A stretch of DNA of 64,000 bases from Vibrio qingdaonensis. Its GTDB lineage: Bacteria; Pseudomonadota; Gammaproteobacteria; Enterobacterales; Vibrionaceae. This document shows, one piece after another, positions 62,982-64,000 of this stretch (the stretch's first letter is position 1; each line of letters starts with the position of its first letter). The position numbers and the translations under genes were made by a program. The stretch spans positions 62,001 through 126,000 of the forward strand of contig NZ_JAKRRY010000012.1 of the NCBI RefSeq assembly GCF_026191675.1, written 5' to 3'. Below the pieces are notes generated by a model, which worked only from the letters and a program-made list of their open reading frames with translations, searched no databases and was not told the DNA's origin.

Positions 62982-64000
62982 ATGGCGAATAATCTAACGG
63001 CAAGGCAAGTCCAAACGGCAAAACCGAAAGATAAGCTTTATCGACTATCTGACGGTGGCAATCTTTACTTTTGTGTGCGTCCAAGTAACTCCCGTTCTTG
63101 GCAGTTTCGGTACAAGCGGCCTGGCCAAGATAAAATCACTTATCTCTCATTTGGTACCTACCCAGACGTAACTTTGGCAGAAGCGCGAGACAAAGCGCTT
63201 GAAGCTAGAAAGCTATTAGGTGATGGTATTGACCCCCAATTGGCTAAAGAAGAACAAAAAGCCAAAGCCATTGTTGAGCAAAATGCGACATTCCGTTTTG
63301 TTGCCGAGCAATGGAAGGCGACAAAAGAAGGGCAGCTCAAAGAGAAAACGCTCCATGGTAATTGGCGTAAACTAGAGCTGTATGCTTTTCCCAAGCTTGG
63401 CACCATCCCTGTTAATAAGATCACGGCGCCCATCGCAATAGCCGCTCTCCGACCAATTGAAAACCAAGGACTGCTCGAAACGGTTAAACGTACTGCACAG
63501 TTGATGAATGAGATCATGAATTACGCCGTGAATAGTGGGGTTATTCATGCCAATCCATTGTCGGGTATTCGTGATGTGTTTAAGAAGCATAAAGTGGTGC
63601 ACATGAAAGCGCTACACCCTCATGAAATGCATGAGCTTATTCGCACGGTTGCTACAGCCAATATACAGCACGTCACGCGTTTTTTAATTGAGTGGCAGCT
63701 TCACACTATGGTTCGACCTAATGAGGCGTCTGGTGCTCGCTGGGAAGAGATTGATATGGAAAATCAGCTGTGGATCATCCCGAAAGAGCGCATGAAGATG
63801 AACCGGGAACATGTAGTTCCTCTAACGGCGCAAACTTTGGCAATCCTAGAGGCGATAAAACCGATTAGTGGCCATCGTGAATTTGTTTTTCCATCGAGCC
63901 GCAATCCTAAGGTACCCACTGATTCCGAGACTGCCAATAAAGCGCTTGGCAGAATGGGCTTTAAGGATAGAACGACTGCTCACGGCATGAGGGCACTTGC
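62982..64000 (+). CDS. P4-type tyrosine recombinase (integrase), cut by the window end
   Basis: The first 339 residues are visible. The N-terminal arm-binding domain (DUF4102) reads LTARQVQTAKPKDKLYRLSD and YLSFGTYPDVTLAEARDKAL. A core-binding domain follows from about residue 100. The catalytic domain begins near 210, with Arg245 in TMVRPNEASGA, Lys268 in IPKERMKM, and His334 and Arg337 in TAHGMRAL. The last catalytic His and the Tyr lie beyond the window, with perhaps 60-80 residues missing. GAGGGA upstream of the ATG is a good ribosome binding site. It marks a genomic island or prophage at tRNA-Ser. Confidence 0.93.
   Translation, partial: MANNLTARQVQTAKPKDKLYRLSDGGNLYFCVRPSNSRSWQFRYKRPGQDKITYLSFGTYPDVTLAEARDKALEARKLLGDGIDPQLAKEEQKAKAIVEQNATFRFVAEQWKATKEGQLKEKTLHGNWRKLELYAFPKLGTIPVNKITAPIAIAALRPIENQGLLETVKRTAQLMNEIMNYAVNSGVIHANPLSGIRDVFKKHKVVHMKALHPHEMHELIRTVATANIQHVTRFLIEWQLHTMVRPNEASGARWEEIDMENQLWIIPKERMKMNREHVVPLTAQTLAILEAIKPISGHREFVFPSSRNPKVPTDSETANKALGRMGFKDRTTAHGMRAL

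Overview
The window is a stretch of a Vibrio-type gammaproteobacterial chromosome. The assignment rests on gene order and content as remembered for Vibrio cholerae (aroA, topA, glgC-glgA, tfoY, purR, torD/torR, elyC, cmoM-mukF-mukE-mukB), a Vc2-like cyclic di-GMP-I riboswitch in front of tfoY, a MukBEF condensin instead of SMC, and a chitinase with chitin-binding modules. Nearly all of it is ordinary core chromosome. The last 1.4 kb is the left edge of an integrated element at a tRNA-Ser gene.

Layout. 1-5 kb: aroA, a yciN-like gene, topA. 5-8 kb: glycogen synthesis genes glgC and glgA. 8-13 kb: an alpha/beta hydrolase, a coupled TVP38/DUF2007 pair, tfoY with its riboswitch, purR, torD. 13-18 kb: torR, a large secreted GH18 chitinase, elyC. 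18-25 kb: the cmoM-mukFEB operon. 25-31 kb: a second hydrolase and a two-gene RND efflux system. 31-35 kb: an ATP-grasp ligase, a 7TM inactive-transglutaminase protein and a retropepsin-like lipoprotein. 35-44 kb: cmoA-cmoB, a DUF72 gene, aspS, then ruvC, a chemoreceptor gene, ruvA and ruvB. 44-53 kb: the cytochrome bd operon cydABX-ybgE and the Tol-Pal operon ybgC-tolQRAB-pal-cpoB. 53-62 kb: nadA, a two-TM potassium channel, two outer-membrane barrel genes behind a palindromic operator, a YecA/YgfB-family gene, a hybrid histidine kinase, alaE. 62.6-64 kb: tRNA-Ser(GGA), a motif-rich 313-bp gap and a P4-type integrase cut by the window end.

Many genes form familiar functional sets: cmoA, cmoB and cmoM all act on uridine 34 of tRNA; ruvC/ruvA/ruvB resolve Holliday junctions; the Tol-Pal genes link the envelope layers during division; cydABX-ybgE builds the high-affinity oxidase behind a perfect FNR box.

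The main points for a second look are: an RND pump whose proton-relay aspartate pair reads Asp-Ala and whose relay lysine is Arg; the ATP-grasp/7TM/retropepsin operon, whose substrate I cannot name; a chemoreceptor gene inside the ruv cluster; torD/torR without torCA or torS; the tRNA-Ser integration site with six near-identical AGTAATACC-type motifs before the integrase; and a repeated pattern of short tandem repeats at gene ends, in three cases spanning the stop codon. I did not see a clearly new anti-phage or biosynthetic system in the visible sequence; accessory cargo would lie to the right of position 64000.
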